A stretch of DNA of 5,596 bases from positions 1 through 5,596 of the forward strand of contig JAEZYW010000094.1 in NCBI GenBank assembly GCA_023418835.1, written 5' to 3'. Below the pieces are notes generated by a model. It was not told the DNA's origin, did no database searches, and worked only from the letters and a program-made list of their open reading frames with translations. The translations under genes and the position numbers were made by a program. This stretch comes from Bacillota bacterium. Lineage in GTDB: Bacteria; Bacillota; Clostridia; Tissierellales; Peptoniphilaceae. Of this stretch, positions 4,400 through 5,596 are shown piece by piece. The first letter of the stretch is position 1; each line of letters opens with the position of its first letter.

Positions 4400-4732
4400 A
4401 TGGCTAGGGATAATTTATCCAGTGGGGCTTTGACTGAGACAACTCTCCTTGTACTTTTGTGTCTATATGAGGAGCTCCACGGATACGGAGTGAAACTTTT
4501 AATTGAAGAAAAAACAAATGGCAGGGTGGAGCTGGGAATGGGAACCTTGTATGGGGCTTTGACAAATTTAGAAGAAAAAGGCTGGATTAGGGAATCTTCT
4601 AAAGAGGGAAGAAGAATTAATTACATAATTACTCAAGAGGGAAAGGCCCAGGTAAAAAACGAGCAAGAGAGATTGTCCAATTTATTGGATTTGGTTAACA
4701 AAACTAAGGAGAAGTACAATGATAAAGTTTAA
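4400..4732 (+). CDS. PadR-family transcriptional repressor
   Basis: This 110-residue winged-helix protein has the PadR pattern throughout: LTETTLLVLLCLYEELHGYGVKL (helices 1-2, 11-33), LIEEKTNGRVELGMGTLYGALTNLEEKGWI (recognition helix and wing start, 34-63), the wing GRRINYIITQEGKAQV (70-85), and a short C-terminal dimerisation helix. PadR proteins repress nearby genes and usually themselves. Here two identical operator copies cover its own promoter. SD AAAGGA precedes the ATG. The gene overlaps the next one by 14 bp, so the two are co-translated. The inducer is unknown. Relatives respond to phenolic acids, drugs or envelope stress, and nothing in the sequence decides among these. Confidence 0.93.
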   Translation: MARDNLSSGALTETTLLVLLCLYEELHGYGVKLLIEEKTNGRVELGMGTLYGALTNLEEKGWIRESSKEGRRINYIITQEGKAQVKNEQERLSNLLDLVNKTKEKYNDKV

Positions 4733-5339
4733 GTTGTTTTTAGATCCCATATCTTCTATTGGGCCTTGGTTAAATTCCATAGCGTCAAAGGGTTATAGAC
4801 TTGTTGCTATCAATAATTTTATCTACAAATTTGAAAAGACAGATGAAATCTATTCCTACTCTTCAACTTTTGTAGGGGCAAATACCGTAAGGGAAAATAA
4901 GGGATTAGAAAATTTATTGGAAGATTCTAATATTAAAACTTTTAGAGCGCCTTTGAACCAAGGAAATATTACCTTTGGTAAATTTAGATTTAGACCATAT
5001 GTAAAAGGCGAAAGCAATTTAGCTTCTACTTTTGGGGATTTTAATAAGGAAATACTAGTTGTAGAAACCAAAGGGAAAACTCCAGAGAAGCTTTTCACTT
5101 TAAATGAAGACATTTCAAAAGAATATAAAACCATTAGAAATGCCTATTTACAAGGATTTGTTGCCATGATTTTTTTGATGGGAATTTTGGCTTATCAAAA
5201 TATGGAAAACTTGTCGGGTTTTAGCTTTTTAGCAAAAGAAATTTTGGTATTGATAATTGCAATTTACATATTTACCATTGTAATTTCTTCCCATAAAAAT
5301 TACAAAAAGTATAAAAACTTGTCTGAAATAACAGAGTAA
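4719..5339 (+). CDS. DUF2812-family membrane protein
   Basis: The 206-residue product begins with the DUF2812 signature: KFKLFLDPISSIGPWLNSIASKGYRLVAI, then FIYKFEK and the YSYSSTF strand (residues 3-51). A cytoplasmic soluble part runs to about 140, followed by two hydrophobic helices at about 144-160 and 170-190 and a basic tail (SHKNYKKYKN), which suggests both ends lie inside. DUF2812 proteins are commonly encoded immediately after a PadR regulator, as here, and may act as a membrane sensor or partner for it. This role is inference from synteny. The start ATG lies inside the end of padR with its own SD (AAGGAG, 7-nt spacer). Confidence 0.88.
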   Translation: MIKFKLFLDPISSIGPWLNSIASKGYRLVAINNFIYKFEKTDEIYSYSSTFVGANTVRENKGLENLLEDSNIKTFRAPLNQGNITFGKFRFRPYVKGESNLASTFGDFNKEILVVETKGKTPEKLFTLNEDISKEYKTIRNAYLQGFVAMIFLMGILAYQNMENLSGFSFLAKEILVLIIAIYIFTIVISSHKNYKKYKNLSEITE

Positions 5340-5350
5340 AGGAGAAAACA

Positions 5351-5596
5351 ATGAAGAGAATATTGTTTGTTTTATTGACTATTTTATTGACTGCATCTTG
5401 TAACAAAAATTCCACAGAATTAGTAACGGCTGAGCAAAAAGATGTATTGGAATTTGTACATACTAATTTAGAAAAAAATCACAAAAATATGTATGCCCAA
5501 ATTACCAAAGAAGAATTTCAAGAAAAAAAGACGGAGATAAAAAGTAAAATAGAAGATTTTGAAGAACCTAGAGAAATTTATAACGGAATTTTAGAG
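5351..5596 (+). CDS. Lipoprotein with S41-peptidase-like N-terminal region, 3' end outside window
   Basis: The first 82 codons are present, with the reading frame open at the window edge. SD AAAGGAG overlaps the DUF2812 stop codon and lies 6 nt before the ATG. The N-terminus is a lipoprotein signal: MKR, a hydrophobic stretch ILFVLLTILL, then TASC with Cys17 as the expected lipidated residue (the -3 residue is Thr rather than the usual Leu). The mature part has EFVHTNLEKNHKNMY followed by ITKEEFQEKKTEIKSKIEDF, a pattern I associate with the N-terminal helical segment of S41-family (C-terminal-processing-like) peptidases. The catalytic part would be beyond the window, so the assignment is tentative. 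It is third in the PadR-controlled operon and would sit on the outer face of the membrane. Confidence 0.7.
   Translation, partial: MKRILFVLLTILLTASCNKNSTELVTAEQKDVLEFVHTNLEKNHKNMYAQITKEEFQEKKTEIKSKIEDFEEPREIYNGILE

Noticed and set aside
4856..5134. - strand open frame of 92 codons within the DUF2812 gene
   Set aside because: It is antisense to an overlapping-operon gene with clear family signatures and has no independent signals.

Overview
The window looks like a chromosomal or accessory stretch of a low-GC Firmicute. It is strongly AT-rich, with A/G-rich ribosome binding sites, sigma-A-like promoters and a Firmicutes-type LexA box. The families present would fit an anaerobic coccus or clostridial relative (for example Peptoniphilaceae), but that placement is inference.

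Left part (1-1070, + strand): the 3' part of a CPBP-family membrane protease gene. It is followed by a degenerate stretch and a 53-residue two-helix membrane protein. A second, nearly identical copy of the CPBP gene's last ~67 bp, including its terminator stem, follows that. The second copy forms a strong hairpin that also serves as terminator for the convergent erm gene.

Middle (1108-2285, - strand): an Erm-type 23S rRNA adenine dimethyltransferase of the Erm(C)/(T)/(A) kind, with an elaborate leader. Reading toward erm, the order is: a promoter just past the upstream gene; an eight-codon ORF MTASIRLK, nearly the msr(A) leader peptide as I remember it; inverted-repeat arms ending in a U6 run; a second promoter; an 18-codon leader MLLFSIFVVNNFHYLSVR with the IFVV arrest motif at the Erm(C)-leader position; and RNA segments that can pair 1:2 plus 3:4, or 2:3, around the erm ribosome binding site. 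This suggests two successive macrolide-sensing leaders of different arrest classes in front of one methylase. It is the most interesting feature here.

Right-middle (2289-4303, - strand): a two-gene operon of a putative DNA modification/repair radical SAM protein (CX3CX2C cluster, C-terminal helix-hairpin-helix, QLSFF tail resembling a beta-clamp motif) and its usual DUF4130/TIGR03915 partner. A LexA-box-like site lies between the -35 and -10 of its promoter, which supports an SOS-linked repair role.

Right (4328-5596, + strand): a divergent operon starting with a PadR regulator whose promoter carries two copies of a 20-bp operator. It continues with an overlapping DUF2812 membrane protein and a lipoprotein, cut by the window end, whose N-terminus resembles that of S41-peptidase-like proteins.
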